A DNA stretch of 64,000 nucleotides from Cupriavidus necator (GCA_022041995.1 CP074381.1:3968001-4032000), one strand, 5' to 3'. Shown: positions 1 to 8,573, counted from the stretch's first letter. Numbers and translations: made by a program. The notes: generated by a model not told the origin, from the sequence alone.

Positions 1-1686
1 GCGGTCGATCGCCTGGATGTTGTGGCGCCGGAAACGCAGTGCCACGTTGCGGGCCTCGGCCGGATCGAAGCCCAGCCCCTCCAGCACGCGGCGGCCCAGC
101 ATCAGCGAGCCCTCGAACATCTCACGCTCGAACAGGTGCACGCCGCGGTCCTTGAGCTGGTAGACATGTGACACATGGCGTGCCCGGGCATAGATCCGCA
201 GTTCGGGAAAGCGTTGGCGCACGCGGTCGATCAGTTCCAGGCTTTCGTCCATGCCGTCGATGGCGACCACCAGGATGCGCGCGTCGGCAATGCCCGCGGC
301 CTCCAGCAGATCCAGCCGGGTGGCGTCGCCATAGAAGATCTTGAAGCCGTACTGGCGCAGGAACTCGATCTGGTCGGGGTCGTGGTCCAGCACGGTCACG
401 CCCACGCCCTGGGTGTACAACAGGCGGCCGACGATCTGGCCGAAGCGCCCGAAGCCGGCGATCAGCACCGGATTGTGCTGCGGCGTAATGGCCTCGTCCG
501 GCCGGGCCTTGCCACTGCCCAGGCGCGGCGCCACCAGCCGGTCATAGGCCAGCAGCAGCAAGGGCGTGACCACCATCGACAGCGCCACCACCAGCACCAG
601 CAGGGCCTCGGTCTCGCGCGGCAGCAGGCCGGCGGTCCCGGCCACGCCGAACACCACGAAGGCGAACTCACCGCCCTGCGAGATCAGCAGCGCAAACAGC
701 AGCCGCTGGCCTCGGGCGATGGCGAAATACCGCGCCAGCAGCGCCAGCACCGCGGTCTTGGCAACCACGAAGGCGGCCACCAGACCCAGCACCAGCCAGG
801 GCGAGCGCGCCAGCACGGCAAAGTCGATCGACATGCCGACGGCCATGAAGAACAGGCCCAGCAGCAGGCCCTTGAAGGGCTCCAGGTCGGCCTCGAGCGC
901 GTGGCGGTATTCCGAATCAGCCAGCAGCACGCCGGCCACGAAGGTGCCCAGCGCCATCGACAAGCCCACCGCGTCCATCATCAACGCAATGCCCACCACC
1001 AGCAGCAGCGCAAACGCGGTGAACATCTCGCGCATGTCGGTGCGGGCAATAAAGCGCAGCGCCGGGCGCACCAGGTAGCGGCCGCCGGCCACCACCGCAC
1101 CGATCACCGCCACCGCCTTGCCTGCCGCCAGCCAGCCGGCCGCGCCCGGACCCGCGCCTTCGGCGCCCTGCGTGGCCAGCAGCGGCAACAGCGCGATCAT
1201 CGGGATCGCGGCGATGTCCTGGAACAGCAGGATGCCGAAGCTGGCCGCCCCCGCCGGCGTGCCGAAGAGGTTGCGCTCGGTCAGCGTCGCCAGCGCGATC
1301 GCGGTCGAGGACAGTGCCAGGCCAAGGCCAGCCACCAGCGCCACCTGCCACGGCGCGCCCGCCAGCGCCGCCACCGCGCCGATCACCAGCGCGCAGGCGG
1401 CCAGCTGCGCGCCGCCGTAGCCAAAGATGCTCCGCCGCAGCGCCCACAGCTTGCGCGGCTCCAGCTCCAGGCCGATGACGAACATCATCAGCACCACGCC
1501 GAACTCGGAGAAATGCAGGATCGATTCGACATTGGTCACCAGGCGCAACGCAAACGGCCCGATCGCCGCCCCCGCCAGCAGGTAGCCCAGCACCGCGCCC
1601 AGGCCGCCGCGCCGCGCCAGCGGCACGGCAACCACCGCCGCCACCAGGAACACCAGCAGCGCAATCAGGAAGTCGTGCTGATTCAT
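1..1686 (-). CDS. kefB: KefB/KefC-type monovalent cation:proton antiporter (CPA2), 3' end outside window
   Basis: Inner-membrane K+/H+ antiporter of the CPA2 family, whose members are gated by a cytoplasmic nucleotide-binding domain. Reading from the ATG at 1686 gives 562 open codons to the window edge, so the C-terminus is missing (family members are about 600-660 residues). Roughly the first 380 residues are a string of hydrophobic segments, starting MNQHDFLIALLVFLV. A Rossmann RCK/TrkA-N domain begins near residue 405 with the glycine motif GFGRFG. The ATG sits at the end of the upstream kefF-like gene and would overlap its stop as ATGA if a one-base defect there is corrected, which implies translational coupling. 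Family assignment is firm; KefB versus KefC, and glutathione gating, are inferred. Confidence 0.9.
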   Translation of the reverse strand, partial: MNQHDFLIALLVFLVAAVVAVPLARRGGLGAVLGYLLAGAAIGPFALRLVTNVESILHFSEFGVVLMMFVIGLELEPRKLWALRRSIFGYGGAQLAACALVIGAVAALAGAPWQVALVAGLGLALSSTAIALATLTERNLFGTPAGAASFGILLFQDIAAIPMIALLPLLATQGAEGAGPGAAGWLAAGKAVAVIGAVVAGGRYLVRPALRFIARTDMREMFTAFALLLVVGIALMMDAVGLSMALGTFVAGVLLADSEYRHALEADLEPFKGLLLGLFFMAVGMSIDFAVLARSPWLVLGLVAAFVVAKTAVLALLARYFAIARGQRLLFALLISQGGEFAFVVFGVAGTAGLLPRETEALLVLVVALSMVVTPLLLLAYDRLVAPRLGSGKARPDEAITPQHNPVLIAGFGRFGQIVGRLLYTQGVGVTVLDHDPDQIEFLRQYGFKIFYGDATRLDLLEAAGIADARILVVAIDGMDESLELIDRVRQRFPELRIYARARHVSHVYQLKDRGVHLFEREMFEGSLMLGRRVLEGLGFDPAEARNVALRFRRHNIQAIDR

Positions 1687-2236
1687 GCCTGCCCCCCGCT
1701 GGTGCGGCGCCGGTGCCCAGCCGCCCGCAGACGTGGGCGATATGCTCGGCCAGCGCCTGGGCGTCGGCATTGTTGGCGTCGTGCAGCACCACCGGCGGCA
1801 GCCAGTTCATGCCGCACAGCAAGGCGCTCTGCTCCAGCGGCAGCAGGAAGTCCCCGATCGGGTGGCCATGGGTGCCGTCCGGCCCGTAGGCATCGGCCGT
1901 GCCGCCGGTGCTCACCACCGCCAGCAAGGACTTGCCACGCAGCGCGGTGCCGCCGGGGCCATAGGCCCAGCCTGGCTCCAGCACCTCATCGAGCCACAGC
2001 TTGAGCAGCGCCGGCACGCTGTACCAGCGCACCGGGAACTGCAGCACGATGGTGTCAGAGACCGACAGCACGCGCTGCTCGGCGACGACGTCGATGTCAT
2101 AGTCGACATAGCTGCGATAGAGATCGCGTACCTGTACCTGCGGCAGCGCGGCCAATGCATCGGCCAGCGGCCGGTTGACGCGCGAACGGCTCGGCGTGGG
2201 GTGCGCGTAGATCACAACGATTGGGGGCTCGGTCAT
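1683..2236 (-). CDS. kefF: KefF-like NAD(P)H:quinone oxidoreductase, stop codon lost by apparent one-base deletion
   Basis: Flavodoxin-fold NAD(P)H oxidoreductase of the KefF/MdaB family, the cytoplasmic ancillary subunit that activates Kef antiporters. Visible motifs are VVIYAHPTPSRSRVNRPL at the N-terminus (FMN phosphate region), QFPVRWYSVPALLKLWLDEV, and GWAYGPGGTALRGKSLL. The chosen ATG begins MTEPPIVVIYAHP. As written, the frame does not stop at the kefB start but runs on to position 917, antisense-free but out of frame with kefB. Adding one G to the G run (C6 on the plus strand, 1692-1697) produces a stop in the ATGA overlap with kefB and a 184-residue protein, the usual KefF size (about 175-185). 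The frame defect is therefore probably an assembly error. Confidence 0.85.
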
Positions 2237-2555
2237 CAAAGGCGATCGGCTGGGCGAACCTGCGGGAAGGCGTGGAATTGCGGCGTTGCACCAAATCCAC
2301 ATCCGACGCCACGCAACAATTCATCACATTTTTTCAAGCTATTGATTTTATTCGATTTTTATTGATGCGGTGGCGAGACGGCAGCCTGCTGCGGCGCGGG
2401 AAGCTTACGCCGAACTGACAATTCCTCTACAATACTTTCGGCGCCGCATCAAGATGGTGTTTCCCCCAAGTTCTGCACCGATGCAGGGAAAAGTGCCTGG
2501 AAAAACACCAACGCAGTGCTATGTTTATCTGTGACTGCACCTGGAAGGAAATAAC
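2237..2555. promoter_or_regulatory. Intergenic region between kefF and the GNAT gene, with a candidate promoter
   Basis: This 319-base gap separates divergent genes and is more A/T-rich than its surroundings (poly-T patches around 2329-2360). A candidate sigma-70 promoter for the plus-strand acetyltransferase gene is TTACGC (2405-2410), a 17-base spacer and TACAAT (2428-2433), leaving a leader of about 115 bases. The -35 element is weak, so this is tentative. No small gene is apparent. Confidence 0.35.
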
Positions 2556-3254
2556 GTGAATCCGCTCGAACTGAGCAAGGCCGTCGGCGCACTGACCGAC
2601 GAAGATCTGCGCAAGGCAGCCGAAGCCGCACAGGCCACCCACCGCGCCACCGTATTGGTGCGCGAGTTGGCGGCCCACCACCGCTCGCGCCTGCTGAAGC
2701 ATTTCCTCGCCCTCGGGCAGGAGGATCGCCTGCTCCGTTTTGGCCAGTCCGTGGGCGATCACGTGATCGAAGCCTATGTCGACAGCATCGACTTCGACCA
2801 TGACAGCGTGTTCGGCGTGTACGACGACAAGCTCGAACTGATCGGCGTGGGCCACTTCGCCAACCTGCGCGACAACGCCCAGGGCCGCGTCGCGGAGTTC
2901 GGCGTGTCGGTGTCGGGCAGCGCCCGCGGTCGCGGCATCGGCAGCGCGCTGTTCGAGCGCGCCGCGATCCACGGCCGCAACACCAATGTGCGCACGCTGT
3001 ACATGCATTGCCTGTCGCGCAACGCCGCGATGATGCACATTGCCAAGAAGGCCGGCATGAAGGTCCAGTACGCCTACGGCGAGGCCGATGCCTACCTGGA
3101 ACTGCCGCCGGCCGACACCGCCAGCCGCCTGACCGAAGCGCTGGACGAGCAGCTCGCCGACCTGGACTACGCGGTGCGCCGCAACCTGCGCGACGCACGC
3201 CGCTTTGGGCTGCGCTTCTGGCGCACCATGGTGCCGCAGAAGCACACTGCCTGA
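2556..3254 (+). CDS. GNAT-family N-acetyltransferase
   Basis: A 232-residue protein with a GNAT fold: the acetyl-CoA pyrophosphate-binding loop GSARGRGIGSALF lies at about residues 121-133, preceded by the beta-strand EFGVSVS. An N-terminal helical extension of about 65 residues precedes the catalytic domain. The substrate cannot be told from sequence. The ATG at 2556 is preceded by AAGGAAATAAC, a good ribosome site. The gene stands alone, ends just before a strong hairpin terminator and is convergent with the Lrp-type regulator. Proteins of this shape are common in Cupriavidus and Ralstonia; a role in protein or small-molecule acetylation is only inferred. Confidence 0.85.
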   Translation: MNPLELSKAVGALTDEDLRKAAEAAQATHRATVLVRELAAHHRSRLLKHFLALGQEDRLLRFGQSVGDHVIEAYVDSIDFDHDSVFGVYDDKLELIGVGHFANLRDNAQGRVAEFGVSVSGSARGRGIGSALFERAAIHGRNTNVRTLYMHCLSRNAAMMHIAKKAGMKVQYAYGEADAYLELPPADTASRLTEALDEQLADLDYAVRRNLRDARRFGLRFWRTMVPQKHTA

Positions 3255-3280
3255 GTCCGCTTACCGCGGCCGGCACGCAA

Positions 3281-3313
3281 ACGGCGCATCGCAACGATGC
3301 GCCGTTTTTGTTT
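3281..3313. terminator. Rho-independent terminator between convergent genes
   Basis: An 11-bp perfect stem (ACGGCGCATCG / CGATGCGCCGT, 3281-3291 and 3295-3305) with a three-base loop is followed by TTTTGTTT on the plus strand. It terminates the GNAT gene; a shorter A-run on the other side may let it serve the Lrp gene as well. Confidence 0.85.
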
Positions 3314-3319
3314 GCCGCA

Positions 3320-3814
3320 TCAGGCCGCGCCGCCCACCGGCAGCGCCGTGGTGTCCTTGATGCTTTCCAGCGCAAAGCTGGAACGCACGTCGATCACCGA
3401 CGGGTGCGCCAGCAGCTGTTCCTGCATGAAGCGCGCGAAGTGCTCCATGTCTTCCACGTAGACCTTGAGCAGCAGGTCCATTTCGCCGGTCATGGCGTGG
3501 CACGCGGCCACCTCCGGCCAGACCGCGATCGAGGCGCGGAACAGATCCAGCGGTGCCTTGCCCTTGGGCGCGCCGCCGTGCTTTTCCAGCCGGACATTGA
3601 TATAGGCCAGCAGACCAAGTCCGATCTTGTTGGGCTCCAGCAGCGCTGCATACTGCCGGATCACGCCGATCTCCTCCAGCCGCCGGATGCGGCGCAGGCA
3701 GGGGCTGGGCGACAGGTTGACGCGCTCGGCCACCTCCAGGTTGGTCAACCGGCCGTTGGTCTGCAGCACTTCCAGGATCTTCCGGTCGATCTTGTCCAAC
3801 TCCACCTTGCTCAC
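3320..3814 (-). CDS. Lrp/AsnC-family transcriptional regulator
   Basis: An Lrp/AsnC (feast/famine) regulator: an N-terminal helix-turn-helix (LDKIDRKILEVLQTNGRLTN, then LSPSPCLRRIRRLEEIGVI) followed by an alpha-beta RAM ligand domain with the family signature DLLLKVYVEDMEHF. Length from the chosen start is about 164 residues, normal for the family. The frame is open to a TTG at 3847, but the GTG at 3814 is preferred because GGAG lies about 10 bases upstream and the protein then begins directly at the HTH. The upstream region (3815-3930) is A/T-rich and likely holds its autoregulated promoter. Which amino acid it senses is unknown. Confidence 0.9.
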   Translation of the reverse strand: MSKVELDKIDRKILEVLQTNGRLTNLEVAERVNLSPSPCLRRIRRLEEIGVIRQYAALLEPNKIGLGLLAYINVRLEKHGGAPKGKAPLDLFRASIAVWPEVAACHAMTGEMDLLLKVYVEDMEHFARFMQEQLLAHPSVIDVRSSFALESIKDTTALPVGGAA

Positions 3815-4030
3815 GATATTGTTGCTCCGCAATATGTTTATTGGCAATTTTTTTGCGCAAATTTAGCAAGCCGTGCACAAGTACGCAATTTTTTGTGTAA
3901 TTACGTCCGATTATGGGCCGCTTCTGGTGAGCTGACAGCCTTATCGGTCACTCGCGTGGCAGCCGGTCGGGCTGGGCGAACCTGTGCGATGGCGCCACCG
4001 CAAATCGCGGCCGCGGCCCGCCAAGGCCGG

Positions 4031-4620
4031 TCAGCCGCCGCTACTGGACGGGGCGCCCGGTGCCGCGGGCGCCGGCTGGCCGCCCGGTGCCGCCTGGCCA
4101 CGCGGGCCGCGGTCGCCGTGGTGCATCTTTTCCATGCCGGCGCGGATTTCGTCTCGGGTCAGCTTGCCGTCGCGGTTGGCGTCGAGCTGGTCGAAGCGCT
4201 TGGCCAGGTGCGGCAGGCCGGCGTTGGCCTCAGCCTTGGTCAGCGCGCCGTCGCCGTTCTTGTCGGCAGCCTTGAACTTCTCGTCGAAGGCTGCCTGCAT
4301 GCGCGCATGGCGCTCGGCCATGGTGGCCTTGCGGTGCGCATCCATCTCGGCCTTGTCGATCTTGCCGTCGCGGTTGGTGTCGAGCTTGTTGAACCAGGCG
4401 TCGGCTTCCGCCTTGGAGATCGCGCCATCGCCGTCGGTATCGATCGCCTTCATCCACATGCCGCCACCGTGATCCATATGGTGGCCCATGCCGGGCTTGC
4501 CGGCTGGCGCAGCGGGTGCGGCGGGGCACTGGCCTGGGCAAATGCGCCACCGGCGACCAGGAGGGCGGCCGATGCGGCCAGGAACTGCTTCAGGATCTGC
4601 GGCTTGTGATTGCGTTGCAT
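4031..4620 (-). CDS. Secreted EF-hand calcium-binding protein, broken by an apparent one-base deletion
   Basis: The start is fixed by AAGGAG seven bases before the ATG at 4620. It opens a signal peptide (MQRNHKPQILKQFLAASAAL, cleavage near GGAFAQA). About 32 codons on, the frame is lost and the rest of the protein lies in another frame. Adding one C to the CCCC run (GGGG on the plus strand, 4523-4526) joins the two into a 196-residue protein with an Ala-Pro linker. The mature part has four EF-hand loops in a row: DTDGDGAISKAE, DTNRDGKIDKAE, DKNGDGALTKAE and DANRDGKLTRDE, then an Ala/Gly/Pro tail. It lies downstream of gspC on the same strand, so a link to type II secretion is conceivable but unproven. 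Confidence 0.8.
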
Positions 4621-4772
4621 GTCTTGCTCCTTTTCATCACGTTAGGCATGTATGGATTAGAACGCAGACGATGCACGGAAGTTGGCGCTTTTAATACGAT
4701 GTTACCCAGCTCACAGAAAGGCCCGCGCGCCGTAAGGGAACGCAAGCAAGCGCGAATATTTGGCGCCCGGAA

Positions 4773-5474
4773 TCAGTCCTTCGGCGCCAGTTGGCCTTCG
4801 TCGGCCGCCTGCGGTGCCACCACCGGCTGGTACTGGCGCGGATCGACCGGTTGCGGCTGCGGTTGGGCGGGCTGGGCCTGGTGCGCAGGCGCCTGGCCTT
4901 GCGGCTGCTGGGCCGGTGCGGCGGGCTGGCTCACGACCGGCGCCGGGGCCGGCATCGGTGTTGCCATCGGTGCCGCGGCGCCAGCGGGCGGCGTGGGCAA
5001 GGCAGTGGGCGCTGCCGGTGCGCCGCGCGTGGCACCGGCCTGCAGCGGCAGCACGATTTCCTGGCGCACGCCGCTGCGCTCGATCACCACCGCACGCTGG
5101 CGGATCTCCACCAGCCGGATCTGCGGCGACAGCTCGGCGCCGGCGCGCACCGCCTTGGGCGGGCCGCCATCGATCGACACGATGGCCGCGCCCGCGCCGC
5201 CATCCACCTCGGCCACTACGCCGATCAGCTGCACGTCGCGCGGGCCGCCCTGCGCCGAGCCGCCGAACAGCGTCGCGACCGCGCCGGTCTCGACCGCCTC
5301 GGTCTGGGCCACGCGCGCGCTCTGCGGAACCGGGATGGTACGCATCGCGCTGAAGGTCAGCACCCAGTAGGTGGCAAGCGCACACAGCGCGATAAACAGC
5401 ACCAGGCTGGCCAGGCGCGGCAGCCAGGGCGCGGAGGCATCAAAGCGGAGCGAAGGCCGGAGCGACAGTTGCAT
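4773..5474 (-). CDS. gspC: Type II secretion protein GspC
   Basis: The inner-membrane T2SS protein that contacts the secretin periplasmic domains. The 233-residue frame has one transmembrane segment near residues 22-44 (LPRLASLVLFIALCALATYW), then the homology region (LFGGSAQGGPRDVQLIGVV) and IVSIDGGPPKAVRAGAEL. The C-terminus is a long Ala/Pro/Gln tail (PQGQAPAHQAQPAQPQPQP) in place of a PDZ or coiled-coil domain. The start MQLSLRPSL is chosen because it puts a short basic segment before the membrane helix; an in-frame ATG at 5552 is an alternative. It is divergent from gspG and separated from it by hmp and the NsrR gene, although functionally it belongs with that operon. Confidence 0.88.
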   Translation of the reverse strand: MQLSLRPSLRFDASAPWLPRLASLVLFIALCALATYWVLTFSAMRTIPVPQSARVAQTEAVETGAVATLFGGSAQGGPRDVQLIGVVAEVDGGAGAAIVSIDGGPPKAVRAGAELSPQIRLVEIRQRAVVIERSGVRQEIVLPLQAGATRGAPAAPTALPTPPAGAAAPMATPMPAPAPVVSQPAAPAQQPQGQAPAHQAQPAQPQPQPVDPRQYQPVVAPQAADEGQLAPKD

Positions 5475-5589
5475 GGGATCGGGACTCTGGGTACCCACAA
5501 GGCGGGCAATGGCGCGCAAGCGCGGACGCGACCAAGCGTACCAGAGCCCCATGACGCTGTCTGCCGCGCCGGGGGCGCGCCGCCAACCC

Positions 5590-6810
5590 TTAGAGCAGGT
5601 CGTCCAGCAGGTCCGGCCCGAACACCTCGCGCTCGATATGCGCCACCGGCACGCCCGCGCTGACCAGCGCATGGCGCTGCGCCTGCATGAAGCCGAGCGG
5701 TCCGCACAGGTAGAAGCTGCCGTCGACAAACCGCTGCAGGTCGGGCTGGCGCAGCAGTTCGGCCACCGGCATGGTGCCGGCGTGGTCGTAGTCGCGACCG
5801 GCGACGTCGGCCGCTCCCGGGGTTTCATAGCTGATATGCGTGACCAGCTGCGGCAGGCGTTCGCGCGCCCATTGCAGGTCGGCGCGATGGGCGTGGTGGC
5901 GGCCATCGCGCGCGGCATGGGCAAACAGCACCTGGCGCTGCGATCCCTGCGCGGCCAGCGTGCGCAGCACCGACAGCATCGGCGTGATGCCGATGCCGGC
6001 CGACAGCAGCACCAGCGGACGGCGCCCGTCGAGTGCCGGCGTGAACTCGCCGAACGGCGCGCTCACCTTGAGTTCAGTACCCTCCTGCGCGTTGGCGTGC
6101 AGCCAGTTGGACACCGCGCCGGCCGGGGTGGCGCGGTCGCCCGCCTCGCGCTTGACCGAGATGCGCCAGGTCGGCAGCCCGCTTTCGGCCGACAGCGAAT
6201 ACTGGCGCAGCTGGCGCTCGCCATCGTCCAGGCGCGCCTCGACGCTGATGTACTGGCCCGGGCGGAACCCACGCAGCGGCTGGCCGTCGGCGGCAGCCAG
6301 GGTCAGCGCGGCCACCTGGTCGCCCTGCGCCTCGCGCCGCACCACGCGCACCGGCGTCAGCTCGCCGGCGGCCACGCCGGTGCGCTGGTACAGGCGCGCC
6401 TCGGCGGCGATCAGCTCGCCGGCGAGCAGCCAGTAGGCCTCGTCCCAGGCGGCCAGCAGCGGTGGCGCGGCGGCCTCGCCCAGCACCGCGGAGATGGCGC
6501 CCAGCAAGTGGCGGCCGACGATCGGGTAGTGCGCGGGCGTCAGGCCCACGGCAGCATGCTTGTGGACGATGCGCTCGAGCACCGGCCCCAGCGCCGCTGC
6601 GTTATCGATATTGGCCGCATAGGCGAACACGGCCGAGGCCAGCGACTGCTGCTGGCTGCCGTTGGCCTGGTTGCCCATGTTGAACATCTGCGTCAGCTCG
6701 GGCCGGTCCGCGAACATCTCGCGGTAGAAATGCGTGGTGATGGCCAGGCCGTGCTCACGCAGCACGGGGACGCTTGCATCGATATAGGGGCGGGAAGCGG
6801 CGGACAGCAT
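5590..6810 (-). CDS. hmp: Flavohemoprotein (nitric oxide dioxygenase)
   Basis: Cytoplasmic NO dioxygenase that converts NO and O2 to nitrate using NAD(P)H, FAD and heme. The 406-residue length is typical. The globin domain covers residues 1 to about 140, with the proximal heme histidine in IVHKH (His85). The ferredoxin-reductase FAD site is RQYSLS at 202-207, and the NAD module has LLSAGIGITPMLS and FYLCGPLGFM. Its promoter region carries a CATGCA/TGCATG dyad (6833-6851), and it lies immediately downstream of an NsrR/Rrf2 repressor gene on the same strand, which together imply NO-induced expression. Confidence 0.96.
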   Translation of the reverse strand: MLSAASRPYIDASVPVLREHGLAITTHFYREMFADRPELTQMFNMGNQANGSQQQSLASAVFAYAANIDNAAALGPVLERIVHKHAAVGLTPAHYPIVGRHLLGAISAVLGEAAAPPLLAAWDEAYWLLAGELIAAEARLYQRTGVAAGELTPVRVVRREAQGDQVAALTLAAADGQPLRGFRPGQYISVEARLDDGERQLRQYSLSAESGLPTWRISVKREAGDRATPAGAVSNWLHANAQEGTELKVSAPFGEFTPALDGRRPLVLLSAGIGITPMLSVLRTLAAQGSQRQVLFAHAARDGRHHAHRADLQWARERLPQLVTHISYETPGAADVAGRDYDHAGTMPVAELLRQPDLQRFVDGSFYLCGPLGFMQAQRHALVSAGVPVAHIEREVFGPDLLDDLL

Positions 6811-6832
6811 CAGGAAACACTCCGTTTTAAAT

Positions 6833-6851
6833 CATGCAAATAAGATGCATG
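6833..6851. promoter_or_regulatory. Candidate NsrR operator upstream of hmp
   Basis: A 19-base inverted repeat with arms CATGCA and TGCATG around AATAAGA sits 23 bases upstream of the hmp start. It contains AAGATGCAT, the half-site known for NsrR operators. Assignment to the adjacent repressor is inferred from position and motif. Confidence 0.65.
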
Positions 6852-6903
6852 TTTTTGCTCAAAATAAAACCGGCCCTCGCCGGCCCGCGCGGACAGGATC
6901 CGC

Positions 6904-7356
6904 TCAGGCCGAACGCCGGTTCAGGAAATCGCGATGCAGGCGGATGATCGACTCGGCCGTCTGGCTGCCGGTGACATCGGCCAGCGTGACGTCGTCCAGC
7001 GCGCGGTAGAAAGCCTGCTCGGCCACGTCCAGCGCGCGCTTCAGGCGGCAGTTGCCGTTCAGCGCACAGGGCGGGTTGTCGCAGTCGATCACCGCCTTGT
7101 GCCCTTCCAGCTCGCGCAGGATGGTGCCGATGGTCAGCCGCTCGGCGCCGGGGCCCAGCTGCAGCCCGCCGTGGCGGCCGCGCGTGGCACTGATCCAGCC
7201 CAGCTTCGACAGCCGCGCCGCCACCTTGACGAGGTGGTTGTGCGAGATGTCGAACTGCTGCCCCACCTCGGCAATGGTGATCGGCCGGCTGCCGTCGCCA
7301 CGGGCGACGTACATCAGCAGCCGCAACGCATAGTCGGAAAAGCGGGTCAGTTGCAT
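6904..7356 (-). CDS. nsrR: Rrf2-family NO-sensing repressor NsrR
   Basis: A 150-residue Rrf2-family regulator with an N-terminal winged helix (MQLTRFSDYALRLLMYVA; recognition region DISHNHLVKVAARLSKLGW) and a three-cysteine Fe-S cluster motif at Cys92, Cys97 and Cys103 (IDCDNPPCALNGNC). This C-x4-C-x5-C spacing matches NsrR, whose cluster reacts with NO and releases repression. It lies directly upstream of hmp on the same strand, and its own upstream region has a dyad (7365-7380), suggesting autoregulation. Identification is strong. Confidence 0.93.
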   Translation of the reverse strand: MQLTRFSDYALRLLMYVARGDGSRPITIAEVGQQFDISHNHLVKVAARLSKLGWISATRGRHGGLQLGPGAERLTIGTILRELEGHKAVIDCDNPPCALNGNCRLKRALDVAEQAFYRALDDVTLADVTGSQTAESIIRLHRDFLNRRSA

Positions 7357-7364
7357 CGTGCCGC

Positions 7365-7380
7365 CATCTTAAAAAAGATG
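7365..7380. promoter_or_regulatory. Candidate NsrR autoregulatory operator
   Basis: A dyad CATCTT-AAAA-AAGATG lies 9 bases upstream of the nsrR start codon and continues into AAGATGTAT, close to the NsrR half-site AAGATGCAT. It resembles the site upstream of hmp, so one repressor probably binds both. Confidence 0.6.
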
Positions 7381-7575
7381 TATCCAGGATGCAAGTTATT
7401 TCCCTGCCGGATGCCCGTCTTCAGGAACTGTGATTCGGATCAGACATTGCTGAGGTGCCGAAGGGGCCGCCCATAAAACAGTCATGTGGCGCCGGTTATA
7501 CTGACTGGCGAACCCGGCCCGCCGCAGCCCCACCGCTGCGGGCCCAGCCATTCAAGCCAAAGAGGTCCACTGACG

Positions 7576-8043
7576 ATGCGCAGATTCACTCCCCAGATTG
7601 CCAGCCCCGCCAGTTCCGTGCGTGCCCGCCGTGCGCGCGGCTTCACCCTGATCGAGATCATGGTCGTGATCGTGATCCTTGGCGTGCTGGCGGCGCTGGT
7701 GGTGCCCAAGATCATGAGCCGGCCGGACGAGGCCCGCATCGTGGCCGCGCGCCAGGACATCTCGTCGATCATGCAGGCGCTCAAGCTGTATCGCCTGGAC
7801 AACAGCCGCTACCCCACCACCGAGCAGGGCCTGGCCGCGCTGGTGGCCAAGCCCACCACCGAGCCCGTGCCCAACAACTGGAAGGGCGGCGGCTACCTGG
7901 AGAAGCTGCCCAAGGATCCCTGGGGCCATCCGTACCAGTACCTGAACCCGGGCGTGCGCGGCGAGATCGACGTGTTCAGCTTCGGCGCCGACGGCCAGGC
8001 CGGCGGCAACGGCAACGACGCCGACATCGGCAACTGGGAATAA
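7576..8043 (+). CDS. gspG: Major pseudopilin GspG
   Basis: Major pseudopilin of the T2SS, polymerised into the periplasmic pseudopilus. A basic leader ends at RRARG and is cut by prepilin peptidase before FTLIEIMVV (after Gly22), with the conserved Glu at +5. The mature protein has the GspG calcium-loop region ([20 protein letters not shown]) and ends DADIGNWE; total length is 155 residues. The ATG at 7576 has AGAGG upstream; an upstream in-frame start at 7486 would add 30 residues before the leader and is rejected. First gene of the gspGHIJKLMNDEF series. Confidence 0.96.
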   Translation: MRRFTPQIASPASSVRARRARGFTLIEIMVVIVILGVLAALVVPKIMSRPDEARIVAARQDISSIMQALKLYRLDNSRYPTTEQGLAALVAKPTTEPVPNNWKGGGYLEKLPKDPWGHPYQYLNPGVRGEIDVFSFGADGQAGGNGNDADIGNWE

Positions 8044-8072
8044 GCACAGCCCCGCCACCTCCCCCTGCAACC

Positions 8073-8573
8073 ATGACCACGGCGCCGCGCTGCCGCGCAT
8101 CCGGCCCCCGGCGCCGCGGCTTTACGCTGCTCGAGCTGCTGGTGGTCATGGTGATCGCGGGCATCGTGATCTCGCTGGTGGCGGTCAACGCCTCGCCCAA
8201 TGAACGGGGCCGCGTGCTCGACGACGGCCAGCGCATCGCGCGGCTGTTCGAGCTGGCGCAGGAAGAGGCGCAGCTTGGCGCCCGCCCGATCGCCTGGGAG
8301 GGCGATGCCAGCGGCTGGCGCTTCCTGGAATCGACCCCCAACGGCTGGATCCCCCTGCGTACCGACGTATTTGCCCCGGGCCACTGGCGCCTGGCGCTGG
8401 ACCAGGTCATCGTCGCCGAAGGGGGCCGCAGCACCGGGACCAGCAGCCCGCCCCGGCTGATCTTCGGGCGCGAGCTGATCGATGCCCCGCAGCGGCTGAT
8501 CCTGGTACGCGGCGATATCCGCGTGGACGTTGCCGGCGACGGCAGCGGCCGCTATTTCGCCAGCACGCCATGA
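8073..8573 (+). CDS. gspH: Minor pseudopilin GspH
   Basis: A 166-residue type IV prepilin-like protein: short basic leader ending PRRRG, cleavage before FTLLELLVVMVIAG, Glu at +5. It then has the GspH domain, with RVLDDGQRIARLFELAQEEA and WRFLESTPNGWIPL. It starts 30 bases after gspG stops and its last codons overlap the gspI start (ATGA). GspH belongs to the minor pseudopilin set at the pseudopilus tip or base. Confidence 0.93.
   Translation: MTTAPRCRASGPRRRGFTLLELLVVMVIAGIVISLVAVNASPNERGRVLDDGQRIARLFELAQEEAQLGARPIAWEGDASGWRFLESTPNGWIPLRTDVFAPGHWRLALDQVIVAEGGRSTGTSSPPRLIFGRELIDAPQRLILVRGDIRVDVAGDGSGRYFASTP

Noticed and set aside
917..1682. A natural KefF extension or programmed frameshift into kefB.
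   Set aside because: The continued frame has no domain and shadow composition, while one added base gives the standard ATGA overlap.
175..2004. A long open frame of 609 codons antisense to the antiporter gene.
   Set aside because: Its translation is low-complexity Gln, His and Arg typical of GC-rich antisense shadow; the opposite strand has recognised domains.
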